Positions 36,522 through 47,519 are shown, numbered from the stretch's first letter. The stretch is DNA of 64,000 nucleotides from Variovorax terrae (GCF_022809125.1 NZ_JALGBI010000003.1:1-64000), one strand, 5' to 3'. Notes: generated by a model not told the origin, from the letters alone. Made by a program: numbers and translations.

Positions 36522-38582
36522 CTAGCGCTCGGCCCGGCCCGCGGCCACGGTCAGCGGCCCCGGGGCGGGCGGCGCGCCAGCCGCCACGGGCGCCGCGGCC
36601 GATGCCGCAGGCACGGCGGCAGCCAGGGCGCCCACGCCGCCGGCCGGCGGCCAGGCCACGTCCGCCGCCGCCCGCGGCTTGCCGAGGGGCGCGGAGGCCT
36701 GGCCCTTCTGCACCGCCGCCAGGTCCTGCTCGCTCGGGTACTGGCCGAGCAGCCAGTAGTCGAACACGCGGCGCGCCAGCGGCGCGGCCACCTCGGCGCC
36801 CCAGCCGGCGTTCTCCACGATCACGGCCAGCGCGATCTTCGGCTCGTCGGCCGGCGCGAACGCCATGTAGACGGCGTGGTCGCGCTGGTGCTCCTCGAGC
36901 TTGGCCTTGTTGTACTTGTCCTTCTGGCCGATGGTCACGGCCTGCGCGGTGCCGGTCTTGCCCGCGCTCAGGTAGCCGGCGCCCGCGAACACGCGCGCCG
37001 AGGTGCCCTCCTGCGTCACGCCCACCAGGGCGCGGCGCACCACGGCCACGTTCTCGGGCTTGAAGCCCAGGTCTTCGGGCGCGGGCTGCACCACCGGCTC
37101 GCGCGTGCGCGTCACCGCGTCCTGCGTCGCCAGCACCAGGTGCGGCTTGTGCTTGACGCCGTTGTTGGCCAGGATGGCCGTGGCCTGCGCCATCTGCAGC
37201 ATGGTGAAGGTGTTGTAGCCCTGGCCGATGCCCAGCGAGATGGTTTCGCCCGCGTACCACTTCTTCTGCTCGGGGCGCTTGTAGGCATTGCGCTTCCACT
37301 CGGTGCTGGGCAGCACGCCGCGCACCTCGCCGTTGATGTCGATGCCGGTGATCTGGCCGAAGCCCAGCGGCTTCATGAAGTCGTGCATGGTGTCCACGCC
37401 CATGTCGTTGGCCAGCGAGTAGAAGTACACGTTGCTCGACTTGACGATGGCGCGGTACATGTCGACCGGCCCGAGCGCGATGTCGCCGTGGCTGCGGAAG
37501 GTGTGGCCGCCGAAGGTCCAGGAGGCGTTGTCCTGGATGATGGCGCTGGGCGAGCGCTTGCCGGTCTGCAGCGCGGCCATGGCCATGAACGGCTTGTAGG
37601 TGGAGCCCGGCGGGTAGGTGCCGCGCAGGGCCCGGTTGAGCAGCGGCTTGTCGAGCGACTCGTTGAGCGCCTGCCAGTTCTCCACGTCGATGCCCTCGAC
37701 GAACAGGTTGGGGTCGAAGGTGGGCTTGCTCACGAAGGCCAGCACCTCGCCGTTGCGCGGATCGAGCGCGACCAGGGCGCCGCGGCGCTCGCCGAACATG
37801 TCCTCCACCAGCTTCTGCAGCTTGATGTCGAGCGACAGCATCACGGTGTTGCCCGGCGTGGCCGGGTTGCTGGCGAGCTTGCGCACGGCCCGCCCGCCGG
37901 CCGAGGTTTCGACTTCTTCCACGCCGGTGATGCCGTGCAGTTGCCGCTCGTAGCTCTGCTCGACGCCGAGCTTGCCGATGTAGTCGGTGCCGCGGTAGTT
38001 GCTGTCGTCCTCGGAGTCCTCGATGCGCTCCTTCTCGGCCTGGTTGATGCGGCCGATGTAGCCGATCACGTGGCTCGCCAGCTCGCCGTAGGGGTAGTTG
38101 CGGAACAGCCGGGCCTTGATGTCCACGCCCGGAAAGCGGTAGCGCTGCGCCGCGAAGCGCGCCACCTCCTCGTCGCTCAGCCGCGTGCGCACGGGCAGCG
38201 ACTCGAAGCTCTTGGACTCCTCCAGCAGCTTCTTGAAGCGGCGCCGGTCGCGCGGCTGGATGTCCACCACCTGCGCCAGCGCATCCAGCGTCTGCTCGAG
38301 GTTGCCGGCCTTGGACGGCGTGATCTCCAGCGTGTAGGCCGAGTAGTTGGTGGCCAGCACCACGCCGTTGCGGTCCAGGATCAGCCCGCGGTTGGGCACG
38401 ATCGGCACCACCGCGGTGCGGTTGCTCTCGGCCTGCTCGTCGAGGTCCTCGTGGCGGATGACCTGCAGGTAGGCCAGCCGCAGCACCAGCAGCAGGAACG
38501 CCAGCAGCACCACGGCGCTGGCCACCAGCACCCGGCGCCGGAAGCGGGACAGGTCGGCTTCGACGTTGGGCAGCTCGGTCAT
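36522..38582 (-). CDS. mrdA: Penicillin-binding protein 2
   Basis: Class B transpeptidase of the elongasome. After one N-terminal membrane anchor (residues about 20-40), the protein has the PBP dimerisation domain (RGLILDRNGVVLATN) and a transpeptidase domain with STYK (in PPGSTYKPF), SSN (IVKSSNVYF) and KTG (SAGKTGTAQ). The 686 residues include an Ala/Pro-rich C-terminal tail of about 60 residues not found in E. coli PBP2. ATG at 38582. It is the fourth gene of mreB-mreC-mreD-mrdA; rodA would follow but is not here, since the TauE-type gene intervenes on the other strand. Confidence 0.95.
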   Translation of the reverse strand: MTELPNVEADLSRFRRRVLVASAVVLLAFLLLVLRLAYLQVIRHEDLDEQAESNRTAVVPIVPNRGLILDRNGVVLATNYSAYTLEITPSKAGNLEQTLDALAQVVDIQPRDRRRFKKLLEESKSFESLPVRTRLSDEEVARFAAQRYRFPGVDIKARLFRNYPYGELASHVIGYIGRINQAEKERIEDSEDDSNYRGTDYIGKLGVEQSYERQLHGITGVEEVETSAGGRAVRKLASNPATPGNTVMLSLDIKLQKLVEDMFGERRGALVALDPRNGEVLAFVSKPTFDPNLFVEGIDVENWQALNESLDKPLLNRALRGTYPPGSTYKPFMAMAALQTGKRSPSAIIQDNASWTFGGHTFRSHGDIALGPVDMYRAIVKSSNVYFYSLANDMGVDTMHDFMKPLGFGQITGIDINGEVRGVLPSTEWKRNAYKRPEQKKWYAGETISLGIGQGYNTFTMLQMAQATAILANNGVKHKPHLVLATQDAVTRTREPVVQPAPEDLGFKPENVAVVRRALVGVTQEGTSARVFAGAGYLSAGKTGTAQAVTIGQKDKYNKAKLEEHQRDHAVYMAFAPADEPKIALAVIVENAGWGAEVAAPLARRVFDYWLLGQYPSEQDLAAVQKGQASAPLGKPRAAADVAWPPAGGVGALAAAVPAASAAAPVAAGAPPAPGPLTVAAGRAER

Positions 38583-38652
38583 TGGAGCCCCCACGCTCCC
38601 CGAGGGCGCTGGCCTTGCTTGAAGCGGCCCTGCGCTGCGGCCGTGCGGGCGT
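38583..38652. repeat. GC-rich repeat between mreD and mrdA
   Basis: GCCCCCACGCTCCCCGAGGG and GGCCCTGCGC blocks. It shares GCCCCCACGCTCCC and CCCGAGGG with the in-frame element at 13204-13287. It spans almost the entire 70 bp gap. Confidence 0.5.
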
Positions 38653-39171
38653 TCATAGCGGTCTGTTCTCGTCGGGATCGGGCGCCCGGCGCTGCGGCGC
38701 CAGCAGCAGCACGCTCACCACCGGCCACAGCAGGGCCTCGAACAGCGGCGCCAGCAGCAGGCTCAGGCCGGGAAACACGCCGCCGCCGATCATGCGGATG
38801 GTCAGCTCGATCGCATGGGCCGCGACGAACAGCGGCAGCACCTGCAGCGCCTGCGAGGGCACGCTGAACCACAGCAGGCGGCGGTGGATGGTGATGGCGA
38901 AGAAGCTCAGCGCGGTGTAGGCCCAGGCATGCTGGCCCAGCAGCGCGGCCTGGTGCACGTCCATGCACAGGCCGAACACGAAGGCGGCGCCGATGCCCAC
39001 GCGCAGCGGCTGGTGCACGCTCCAGAACACCAGCACCAGCGCCAGCACGTCGGGCATCCAGGCCACCCGCCCGAGCGGCACCAGGTTGACCAGCAGGGCC
39101 ATCACCAGGCTGCCCCAGATGAACACCGGGTTGGCCGGCAGCAGCAGCTGCTGGCCCGGTCGCATGATCAT
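38653..39171 (-). CDS. mreD: Rod shape-determining protein MreD
   Basis: A 172-residue integral membrane protein with about five helices and the family pattern PDVLALVLVFWSVHQPLRVGIG and FVFGLCMDVHQAALLGQHAW. MreD links MreC and the PBP2/RodA complex in the inner membrane. The start MIMRPGQQ at 39171 follows the mreC stop by 19 bp; a longer frame would overlap mreC. It lies between mreC and mrdA as usual. Confidence 0.9.
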   Translation of the reverse strand: MIMRPGQQLLLPANPVFIWGSLVMALLVNLVPLGRVAWMPDVLALVLVFWSVHQPLRVGIGAAFVFGLCMDVHQAALLGQHAWAYTALSFFAITIHRRLLWFSVPSQALQVLPLFVAAHAIELTIRMIGGGVFPGLSLLLAPLFEALLWPVVSVLLLAPQRRAPDPDENRPL

Positions 39172-39190
39172 GGCGTGCCTCCGGTGCGGT

Positions 39191-40114
39191 TCATTTGCGC
39201 GGGCCCTTGCGCGCCGTTTCGCGCGCGGCATCGCCCGGCGGGCGCTCGGGAATCTGCGCCGACACCGGGCTCAGCACCATGACGTAGCGCGCGCCCTGCA
39301 CCAGCGCCTGCGGCACGCAGTGGATGCGGGCAAAGGCCGAGTCGGCGCGGCGCTCCACCTTGTCCACCTTGGCCACCGGCAGGCCCGGCGGGTAGACGCC
39401 GTCCACGCCGCTGGTGGTGAGCAGGTCGCCCGACTGCACGTCGGCATTGCCGGCCATGAAGCGCAGCTCCAGCCCGCCGCCGGCCAGGCCGGTCGGGTCG
39501 CCGTAGGCCACGCTGCGCGCGCCGGTGCGGGTGTTCAGCACGGGGATGGCCTGGTCGCGGTCGATCACCAGCGTGACCTCGCTGACCAGCGGATGCACGC
39601 GCGTGACCTGCCCCAGCACGCCGGACTCGTCGAGCACCGGCGAGCCGGCCTCGATGCCCTGGGCCAGCCCCTTGTCGATGATCACCTTGCGGGTGTAGGG
39701 GTCGGCCGCGTCGTACAGCACCTCGGCGGCCTGGGCCGGCGTGGTCACCTGCTCGCGCAGGGCCAGCAGCTTGCGCAGGCGCTCGTTCTCCTGCGCCAGC
39801 TGCTCGACCTGGTTGGCGCGCTGCGACTGCAGGGCCAGCTTGCGGCGCGCCGCCTGTTCCTCGCCCTGGGCGCTTTGCAGCGCCTCGAAATAGCTGCCGC
39901 CCTGGCGCGCGAGTTGCACCGGGCGCAGGGCCAGCCATTGAATCGGATAGAGCACGGTGGCCACCGCCGCGCGCAGCGGCTGCGTGACGCGAAAGCGCGC
40001 ATCGGCCACCATCAGCAGCAGCGCCAGCGCGCTGAAGAACATCAGTTTGGACAGGGCCGACGGGCCCTGCTTGAAGAAGGGCGGGGGCGTGCGGTCCAGG
40101 GTGCCCAATGGCAT
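39191..40114 (-). CDS. mreC: Rod shape-determining protein MreC
   Basis: A 307-residue bitopic protein. A membrane segment at about residues 25-42 (LMFFSALALLLMVAD) is followed by a periplasmic coiled coil (QANQVEQLAQENERLRKLLAL) and two beta domains (KVIIDKGLAQGIEAGSPVLD, DLLTTSGVDGVYPPGLPVAKV). MreC oligomerises around PBP2 and activates it. The C-terminal end is a disordered Pro/Arg/Lys tail. It is 82 bp after mreB, with a GC hairpin between. Confidence 0.95.
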   Translation of the reverse strand: MPLGTLDRTPPPFFKQGPSALSKLMFFSALALLLMVADARFRVTQPLRAAVATVLYPIQWLALRPVQLARQGGSYFEALQSAQGEEQAARRKLALQSQRANQVEQLAQENERLRKLLALREQVTTPAQAAEVLYDAADPYTRKVIIDKGLAQGIEAGSPVLDESGVLGQVTRVHPLVSEVTLVIDRDQAIPVLNTRTGARSVAYGDPTGLAGGGLELRFMAGNADVQSGDLLTTSGVDGVYPPGLPVAKVDKVERRADSAFARIHCVPQALVQGARYVMVLSPVSAQIPERPPGDAARETARKGPRK

Positions 40115-40133
40115 GGTGGTCCTCTCCAGTCAA

Positions 40134-40182
40134 CCGGCGGCCGGGCCGGGCATCGCCACGAAGTGGCGGGGCCGCGGCCGGT
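40134..40182. other. GC-rich hairpin between mreB and mreC
   Basis: CGCCAC (40154-40159), GAA, GTGGCG (40163-40168) forms a tight stem inside a larger GGCC-rich palindrome spanning the intercistronic gap. There is no T tract. It could stabilise the mreB message or reduce read-through into mreC, inference only. Confidence 0.45.
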
Positions 40183-40196
40183 GGACTGGCTTCACG

Positions 40197-41373
<1,177 letters not shown>

Positions 41374-41452
41374 ACCCCATCCCCTGTGAATAACTTGTCG
41401 GGCAGCACTCTAAAAGGCGCTGGTTACACCCGGTTTCGACTCATCACCCGTC

Positions 41453-41752
41453 ATGTCACTGACTTCTTCCGATATCGGGCGCATCGCCCATCTGGCGCGG
41501 CTGGAGCTGAGCCCCAGCGAAAGCGAGCGCATGCTCACGCAAATCAACGGCTTCTTCGACATCGTGGAGCAGATGCGCGCTGTGGATACCACCGGCATCG
41601 AGCCGCTGGCGCATCCGGTGGCCGCCATCCAGGACATCGCGCTGCGCCTGCGGGACGATGTGGCAAGCGAGCCCGACCAGCGCGAAGCCAACCAGCGAAG
41701 CGCGCCCGCGGTCGAACGCGGCCTGTTCCTCGTGCCGAAGGTGATCGAATGA
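41453..41752 (+). CDS. gatC: Asp-tRNA(Asn)/Glu-tRNA(Gln) amidotransferase subunit C
   Basis: A 99-residue subunit that stabilises GatA in the GatCAB amidotransferase. The pattern [20 protein letters not shown] and [17 protein letters not shown] is typical. The ATG at 41453 begins MSLTSSD. Its stop overlaps the gatA start by four bases (ATGA). Presence of GatCAB means that Gln-tRNA and/or Asn-tRNA are made by transamidation in this organism. Confidence 0.96.
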   Translation: MSLTSSDIGRIAHLARLELSPSESERMLTQINGFFDIVEQMRAVDTTGIEPLAHPVAAIQDIALRLRDDVASEPDQREANQRSAPAVERGLFLVPKVIE

Positions 41753-43221
41753 GCACCGGCCGGGCACTGCATGAACTGGGCGTGGCGCAGCTCGCCGCGA
41801 AGCTGCGCGGGCGCGAGGTCTCCGCCGTCGAGACGGCGCAGCACTTTCTCGCGCGCATGAAGACGCACGAGGCGCTGGGCGCCTTTCTCGCGACGAACGA
41901 AGACGCCACGCTGGCGCAGGCGCGTGCGGCCGATGCGCGCATCGCCGCGGGCACGGCCGGCGCGCTCGAGGGCGTGCCGCTGGCGCACAAGGACATCTTC
42001 GTCACCACCGACTTTCCCACCACCGCCGGCTCGAAGATGCTGGAGGGCTACCGCTCGCCGTTCGACAGCACGGTGGTGCGCAAGCTGGCGGAGGCCGGCA
42101 TGGTCACGCTCGGAAAGCTCAACTGCGACGAGTTCGCGATGGGCTCGGCCAACGAGAACTCGGCCTTCAAGCCGGTGCGCAACCCGTGGGACCCGACGCG
42201 CATTCCCGGCGGCTCCTCGGGCGGCAGCGCCGTGGCCGTGGCGGCGCGCCTCGCGCCCGCGGCCACCGGCACCGACACCGGCGGCTCGATCCGCCAGCCC
42301 GCGAGCTTCTGCGGCATCACCGGCATCAAGCCGACCTACGGCCGCGCCTCGCGCTACGGCATGATCGCCTTCGCCTCCAGCCTCGACCAGGCCGGCCCGA
42401 TGGCGCGCAGCGCCGAAGACTGCGCGCTGCTGCTGTCGGCTCTGTGCGGCCCCGATCCCGACCGCGACTCGACCTCGCTCGATGTGCCGGCCGAGGACTT
42501 CACGCGCTCGCTGAACGACTCACTCGACGGCCTGCGCATCGGCATCCCGAAGGAGTTCTTCGGCGAGGGCCTCGCCCCGGGCGTGCGCGCCGCGGTGGAC
42601 GCCGCGCTCAAGGAGTACGAGAAGCTCGGCGCCAGGCTCGTGGAGATCTCGCTGCCGCGCACCGAGCTGTCGATTCCCGTGTACTACATCATCGCGCCGG
42701 CCGAGGCCAGCTCCAACCTGAGCCGCTTCGACGGCGTGAAGTTCGGGCACCGCGCCAGGGACTACACCGACCTGCTCGACATGTACAAGAAGACGCGCGC
42801 CGAAGGCTTCGGCGACGAGGTCAAGCGCCGCATCATGATCGGCGCCTACGTGCTCTCGCACGGCTACTACGACGCCTACTACCTGCAGGCGCAGAAGATC
42901 CGCCGCATGATCGCCGACGACTTCCAGCAGGCCTTCAAACAATGCGACCTGATCGCCGGCCCGGTGGCGCCCAGCGTGGCCTGGAAACTCGGCGAACATG
43001 GCAACGACCCGCTGGCCGACTACCTGGCCGACATCTTCACCCTGCCCGCCTCGCTGGCCGGCCTGCCCGGCATGAGCGTGCCCGCGGGCTTCGGCGAAGG
43101 CGCCATGCCGGTGGGCCTGCAGCTCATCGGCAACTACTTTGCCGAAGCAAAGCTGCTGAACGCCGCGCACCGCCTGCAGCAGGCCACCGATTTCCACCTT
43201 CGCCAACCGGAAGGTGTGTGA
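41749..43221 (+). CDS. gatA: Asp-tRNA(Asn)/Glu-tRNA(Gln) amidotransferase subunit A
   Basis: Amidase subunit that releases ammonia from glutamine. The 490-residue protein has the Ser-cisSer-Lys triad of the amidase signature: lysine in LAHKDIF, cis-Ser in PGGSSGGSA and nucleophile Ser in [12 protein letters not shown]. The start at 41749 overlaps gatC; the longer frame through the gatC region is not coding. gatB starts four bases after the stop. Length is normal. Confidence 0.97.
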   Translation: MSTGRALHELGVAQLAAKLRGREVSAVETAQHFLARMKTHEALGAFLATNEDATLAQARAADARIAAGTAGALEGVPLAHKDIFVTTDFPTTAGSKMLEGYRSPFDSTVVRKLAEAGMVTLGKLNCDEFAMGSANENSAFKPVRNPWDPTRIPGGSSGGSAVAVAARLAPAATGTDTGGSIRQPASFCGITGIKPTYGRASRYGMIAFASSLDQAGPMARSAEDCALLLSALCGPDPDRDSTSLDVPAEDFTRSLNDSLDGLRIGIPKEFFGEGLAPGVRAAVDAALKEYEKLGARLVEISLPRTELSIPVYYIIAPAEASSNLSRFDGVKFGHRARDYTDLLDMYKKTRAEGFGDEVKRRIMIGAYVLSHGYYDAYYLQAQKIRRMIADDFQQAFKQCDLIAGPVAPSVAWKLGEHGNDPLADYLADIFTLPASLAGLPGMSVPAGFGEGAMPVGLQLIGNYFAEAKLLNAAHRLQQATDFHLRQPEGV

Positions 43222-43225
43222 GACC

Positions 43226-44701
43226 ATGACCGCCAAACTCATCCAGGGCTATGAAGTCGTGATCGGCTTCGAGACGCACACGCAGCTCTCCACGCACAGC
43301 AAGATCTTCAGCCGCGCCTCCACCGCCTTCGGCGCCGAGCCCAACACGCAGGCCTGCGCGGTGGACCTCGCGCTGCCCGGCACGCTGCCGGTGATGAACC
43401 GGGGCGCCGTCGAGCGCGCGATCCAGTTCGGCCTGGCCATCGGCGCGCACATCGCGCCGCGCAGCATCTTCGCGCGCAAGAACTACTTCTACCCCGACCT
43501 GCCCAAGGGCTACCAGATCAGCCAGTTCGAGATTCCCGTGGTGCAGGGCGGCTCGGTCGAGTTCTACCTCGGCGACGAGAAGAAGAGCGTGCGCCTGGTG
43601 CGTGCCCACCTCGAGGAAGACGCGGGCAAGTCGCTGCACGAAGACTTCATCGGCCAGAGCGGCATCGACCTGAACCGCGCCGGCACGCCGCTCTTGGAGA
43701 TCGTGACCGAGCCCGACATGCGCTCCTCCGACGAGGCCGTGGCCTACGCCAAGGAGCTGCACAAGATCGTCACCTGGATCGGCATCTGCGACGGCAACAT
43801 GCAGGAAGGCAGCTTCCGCTGCGACGCCAACGTCTCGGTGCGCAAGCCCGGCGGCGAGCTGGGCACGCGGCGCGAGATCAAGAACCTGAACAGCTTCAAG
43901 TTCATGCAGCAGGCCATCGATTACGAGGTGCGCTGGCAGATCGAGCAGATCGAGGATGGCCATGCGATCGAGCAGGCCACCGTGCTGTTCGACCCCGACA
44001 CTGGCGAGACCCGCGCCATGCGCACCAAGGAAGACGCTGCCGATTACCGCTACTTTCCCGATCCTGATCTGCCGCCGCTGGTGATTGCGTCCGAGTGGGT
44101 GGCGCGCGTGAAGGCCGGGATGCCCGAGCTGCCGCGCGTGATGGCGCAGCGCTTCGCAAGCGACTACGGGCTGTCCGACTATGACGCCACCACGCTGACG
44201 CAGAGCCAGGAGATGGCGAAGTATTTCGAAGCCTGCGCCCGGGCCAGCGGGCAGGCCAAGCTGTCGGCGAACTGGATCCTCGGCGAACTGAGCGCCAGCC
44301 TCAATGCGGCCGGCCTGGAAATCGGCCACGCCCTCGTCGATTCGCTGCAACTGGCCGCCATCATTGCCGCGCTCCACCAGGGCCGGATCAACGGTGCGGG
44401 CGCCAAGGCGCTGTTCAAGGAAATCTGGAGTAACGAACAGGAACGCGCCGGCCAGGCCAGTGATGCGCCGGCCCAGATCGAGCGGCTGATCCGCGACAAG
44501 GACCTGGGGCAGATGAACGACTCCGGCGAACTGGAGAAGATCATCGACGCCGTGATCGCCGCCAATGCCGACAACGTGGCCCAGTACAAGGCCGGCAAGG
44601 ACAAGGCGTTCAACGCGCTGGTGGGTCAGGCCATGAAAGCCACCAAGGGCAAGGGCAACCCCGCCCAGGTGAACGAGTTGCTGAAAAAGAAACTGGGTTG
44701 A
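43226..44701 (+). CDS. gatB: Asp-tRNA(Asn)/Glu-tRNA(Gln) amidotransferase subunit B
   Basis: Kinase and tRNA-binding subunit of GatCAB. The 491-residue protein has the GatB cradle with [18 protein letters not shown] at the N-terminus, the [10 protein letters not shown] motif, and a C-terminal YqeY-like tail domain (KALFKEIW to [10 protein letters not shown]). The start at 43226 (MTAKLIQG) is chosen over the upstream codon that would overlap gatA. Third gene of gatCAB. A repeat copy follows after the stop. Confidence 0.97.
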   Translation: MTAKLIQGYEVVIGFETHTQLSTHSKIFSRASTAFGAEPNTQACAVDLALPGTLPVMNRGAVERAIQFGLAIGAHIAPRSIFARKNYFYPDLPKGYQISQFEIPVVQGGSVEFYLGDEKKSVRLVRAHLEEDAGKSLHEDFIGQSGIDLNRAGTPLLEIVTEPDMRSSDEAVAYAKELHKIVTWIGICDGNMQEGSFRCDANVSVRKPGGELGTRREIKNLNSFKFMQQAIDYEVRWQIEQIEDGHAIEQATVLFDPDTGETRAMRTKEDAADYRYFPDPDLPPLVIASEWVARVKAGMPELPRVMAQRFASDYGLSDYDATTLTQSQEMAKYFEACARASGQAKLSANWILGELSASLNAAGLEIGHALVDSLQLAAIIAALHQGRINGAGAKALFKEIWSNEQERAGQASDAPAQIERLIRDKDLGQMNDSGELEKIIDAVIAANADNVAQYKAGKDKAFNALVGQAMKATKGKGNPAQVNELLKKKLG

Positions 44702-44715
44702 CGGGCGCGCCGGTC

Positions 44716-44771
44716 GCTCTGATTTTCATAGCAACCGATGACCGCCCGACCTGGACATCGGGCCTGTTTGG
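44716..44771 (+). repeat. GCTAT-family repeat, copy h
   Basis: GCTCTGATTTTCATAGC, then AACCGATGACCGCCCG, ACCTGGACATC, GGGCCTGTTTGGC. It is among the best-conserved copies. It lies between gatB and the convergent DUF4124 gene. Confidence 0.75.
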
Positions 44772-45446
44772 CTATTTTTTCTCGGAAGCGGGCGCCGCGG
44801 CGGCCGCGGGCGCGCCCTGCAGCGCCCAGAGCTGGCGCAGCTTGACCAGCTCCTCGTCGAAGCGCGCGTTCACGCGCTGCTTCTCGCTCTGCTGGTCGGC
44901 GATGAAGCGCTTCTGCACCGCCATGCTGTGGTCGTTCTCGTCGACCTGGCGCTTGAGCGAGGCCGGCGCCTTGCCGGGGTCTTTCTTGTAGAACTCGAAC
45001 TCGGTGTCGATGGACTGGCGCTGCTGCACCAGCTCGCCGATGCGCTTGTTCGCGGCCTGGATGACCTGATCGACCTGGTGCAGCGCCTCGGCGCGCTCCT
45101 TGTCGTGCACCGCCTTGCTCGGGTAGCGGATCAGCAGGGCGCGGTCGCGCCGCTTTTCCTCGGCCTGGCGGGCCCGCTCCTCGGCCAGCTTCTTGTCTTT
45201 TTCTTCCTGCTGGGCGCGCTCCTGCGCGGTCAGCGTCGGGCCGACGCTGCGGCGCACGGTGCCGCTGGGATTGAGCTCTTTCTGCTCGCGGTCCACGCAT
45301 TCGGCGATCGGGCGGTCGGCCGTGATCTTGCGGCCCTTGCCGTCAACGCAGCTATAGATGGCCTGCGCATGGGCCAGGCCCCACCCGCCGGCCAGCAATG
45401 GGCCGATTGCCAGCCCTGCCGTCGCCATCCACGCGCGTACTGCCAC
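44772..45446 (-). CDS. Exported coiled-coil protein with DUF4124 domain
   Basis: A 224-residue protein with a signal peptide (TAGLAIGPLLAGGWGLAHAQ) and a short DUF4124-type domain around AIYSCVDGKGRKITADRPIA with two cysteines (CVDG, ECVDRE). A long charged helical region follows (residues 70-205) that is likely a coiled coil, and the tail is Ala-rich. DUF4124 proteins are periplasmic and of unknown role. The gene ends at the border of repeat copy h. It lies 8 bp after pyrE on the same strand. Confidence 0.8.
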   Translation of the reverse strand: MAVRAWMATAGLAIGPLLAGGWGLAHAQAIYSCVDGKGRKITADRPIAECVDREQKELNPSGTVRRSVGPTLTAQERAQQEEKDKKLAEERARQAEEKRRDRALLIRYPSKAVHDKERAEALHQVDQVIQAANKRIGELVQQRQSIDTEFEFYKKDPGKAPASLKRQVDENDHSMAVQKRFIADQQSEKQRVNARFDEELVKLRQLWALQGAPAAAAAPASEKK

Positions 45447-45454
45447 GTTGCTCC

Positions 45455-46159
45455 TTATTCGGCGCCCTCGTCGACACCGTAACGCTGGCGGTAGGCCAGC
45501 ACCCGTTCATGGTGGGCGCCGAGGCCACCGCTGTCATGAGTCGCCAGATACTGGAGTAAATCCTCCAGCCTCGCAATGGCGCAAACCTGCAGTCCGAGTT
45601 GATTGCGGACATATTGCACAGCACTGTGGTTTACGTCCACACCGTTCTCGGTGGCCTTTTCCTGCCGGTCCAGCGCCAGCGCCACCGCATGCGGCACGGC
45701 GCCGGCCGCCTTGATCAGGGCGATCGACTCGCGCGCCGCCGTGCCGGCCGACATCACGTCGTCCACGATCAGCACCCGGCCCTGAAGCGGCGCCCCCACC
45801 AGCGAGCCGCCTTCGCCATGGTCCTTGGCCTCCTTGCGGTTGTAGGCAAAGGGCACGTTGCGCCCGAGGCGGGCCAGCTCGACGGCCACCGCCGCGCCCA
45901 GCGGAATGCCCTTGTAGGCCGGGCCGAAGATCATGTCGAACTCGATGCCGCTGCCCAGCAGGCGGCGTGCATAGAATTCGGCCAGCCGCCCGAGCTTGAC
46001 ACCATCGTCGAACAGGCCGGAATTGAAGAAGTACGGACTCATGCGCCCGGCCTTGGTCTTGAACTCGCCAAAACGCAGCACGCCCGAATCGACCGAGAAT
46101 TGCACAAAATCCTGGGCCAGCCGATCCTGATCCGACGCGCCCGCAACACCAACCGACAT
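45455..46159 (-). CDS. pyrE: Orotate phosphoribosyltransferase
   Basis: PyrE converts orotate and PRPP to orotidine monophosphate. The 234-residue protein has the PRPP-binding motif VLIVDDVMSAGTA, the lysine loop NRKEAKDHGEGG and PAYKGIPL. The start MSVGVAG at 46159 has AAGGA seven bases upstream. The start codon overlaps that of the divergent AP endonuclease gene, so both translation starts lie in the same 20 bp. Confidence 0.95.
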   Translation of the reverse strand: MSVGVAGASDQDRLAQDFVQFSVDSGVLRFGEFKTKAGRMSPYFFNSGLFDDGVKLGRLAEFYARRLLGSGIEFDMIFGPAYKGIPLGAAVAVELARLGRNVPFAYNRKEAKDHGEGGSLVGAPLQGRVLIVDDVMSAGTAARESIALIKAAGAVPHAVALALDRQEKATENGVDVNHSAVQYVRNQLGLQVCAIARLEDLLQYLATHDSGGLGAHHERVLAYRQRYGVDEGAE

Positions 46160-46961
46160 GGAGAGTTCCTTGTTCAAATTAACCAGCCTCAACCTCAACG
46201 GGATCCGCTCTGCCGCCACCAAGGGGGTTGAAGCCTGGATTGCCAAAACCAAGCCGGATTGTATTTGCGTGCAAGAAGTCAAAGCCCAGGCCGCCGATGT
46301 GAGCGGCCGCTTCGAGGAATTGGCCGGACTCAAGGGGCACTTCCATTTTGCCGAAAAGAAGGGCTACTCGGGCGTGGCGGTCTACACCCGGCACGAACCC
46401 AGCGACGTGATCATCGGCTACGGCTCCAGCGAGTTCGACGCCGAGGGCCGCTACGTCGAGCTGCGCTTCGACACGCCGGGCGCCAAGCGCTCCATCATCA
46501 GCTGCTACTTTCCCAGCGGCTCGTCGGGCGAGGAGCGGCAGCAGGCCAAGTTCCGCTTCCTCGACGAGTTCGATCCGCACCTTGCCAAGCTCAAGAAGAA
46601 GCGCGACTTCATCCTGTGCGGCGACGTCAACATCGCGCACCAGCAGATCGACCTCAAGAACTGGCGCAGCAACCAGAAGAACAGCGGCTTCCTGCCCGAG
46701 GAGCGCGCCTGGATGACCCGGCTGCTCAATGAGACCGGCATGGTGGACGTGTACCGCCAGCTCCAGCCCACCGCCACCGACACCGCCTACACCTGGTGGA
46801 GCAACCGCGGCCAGGCCTACGCCAACAACGTGGGATGGCGCCTGGACTACCACCTGGCCACGCCGGCGCTGGCCGCGCTGGCGCGCAGCGAGCACATCTA
46901 CAAGACTGAGAAATTCTCGGACCACGCGCCGATCACGGTGGAGTACGAACTCAAGCTCTGA
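46158..46961 (+). CDS. xthA: Exodeoxyribonuclease III / AP endonuclease
   Basis: A 267-residue member of the EEP nuclease family that cleaves at abasic sites. Metal and catalytic residues are in LNLNGIRSA, VQEVKAQ, CGDVNIAH, and the C-terminal NNVGWRLDYHLAT and SDHAPITVEYEL. The ATG at 46158 would start within pyrE's start codon. A TTG at 46170 with GGAG six bases upstream is at least as good and gives 263 residues beginning MFKLTS, close to other ExoIII starts. The gene has no terminator with T tract, though GGCCCCAG/CTGGGGCC arms follow at 46986-47009. Confidence 0.93.
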   Translation: MESSLFKLTSLNLNGIRSAATKGVEAWIAKTKPDCICVQEVKAQAADVSGRFEELAGLKGHFHFAEKKGYSGVAVYTRHEPSDVIIGYGSSEFDAEGRYVELRFDTPGAKRSIISCYFPSGSSGEERQQAKFRFLDEFDPHLAKLKKKRDFILCGDVNIAHQQIDLKNWRSNQKNSGFLPEERAWMTRLLNETGMVDVYRQLQPTATDTAYTWWSNRGQAYANNVGWRLDYHLATPALAALARSEHIYKTEKFSDHAPITVEYELKL

Positions 46962-46994
46962 GTCTGAACCACCCCATGGCTACGAGGCCCCAGG

Positions 46995-47462
46995 CTAGGC
47001 GCTGGGGCCGAGCGCCGTCAGCCGCTCCAGCGCGGCCGTCAGCTGCGCCATGTCGCAGCCCGCCAGCGCGGCGTTGAGCCGCTCCTCGTGTTCGCGCACG
47101 ATGCGGCGCAGGCGCGCGTTCTGCTTGCGGCCTTCGGGCGTGAGCTTCACCAGCACGGCCCGGCGGTCCTCTTCCAGGCGCACGCGCTCGACGTAGCCGC
47201 GGTCTTCCAGCTTGTCCACGATGGGCACCATCGACGACCGCGTCAGCCCCAGGGCCTGCGCCAGCACGCTCTGCGACACCGCGGCGTTGCAGCTCAGGAT
47301 CTCCAGCGCGCCGTGCATCGCCGTGGTCAGCTGCATGCGCCCGAGCTTCTGGTCCAGCTCGCGCAGCGCCGCCGAATGCGCGCGCCGCAGGTGGAAGCCC
47401 ACCATGGTGGGCAGTTCGCCAAGCGACAGTGCGGAATTCTTCGAGGGCTTGGCGGTGATCAT
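46995..47462 (-). CDS. MarR-family transcriptional regulator
   Basis: A 155-residue winged helix protein. The recognition part VLAQALGLTRSSMVPIVDKL and the wing VRLEEDRRAVLVKLTPEG are typical. It is divergent from the amidohydrolase gene; tandem TTTGACATCAAA-type sites lie in the gap and overlap that gene's promoter. It is very likely the repressor of the amidohydrolase/Bug operon, relieved by an aromatic acid or CoA thioester. Confidence 0.93.
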   Translation of the reverse strand: MITAKPSKNSALSLGELPTMVGFHLRRAHSAALRELDQKLGRMQLTTAMHGALEILSCNAAVSQSVLAQALGLTRSSMVPIVDKLEDRGYVERVRLEEDRRAVLVKLTPEGRKQNARLRRIVREHEERLNAALAGCDMAQLTAALERLTALGPSA

Positions 47463-47519
47463 GGCGCTAGCTTAGTGCATAACGGCCGGGCAGAAGCCGC
47501 TCCGGCCCATTCTCTTTTT

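Noticed and set aside
46986..47009. GGCCCCAG/CTGGGGCC inverted repeat between the nuclease and MarR genes as a terminator
   Set aside because: It lacks a T tract on both strands and lies partly in the marR coding end, so it was not listed as a terminator.
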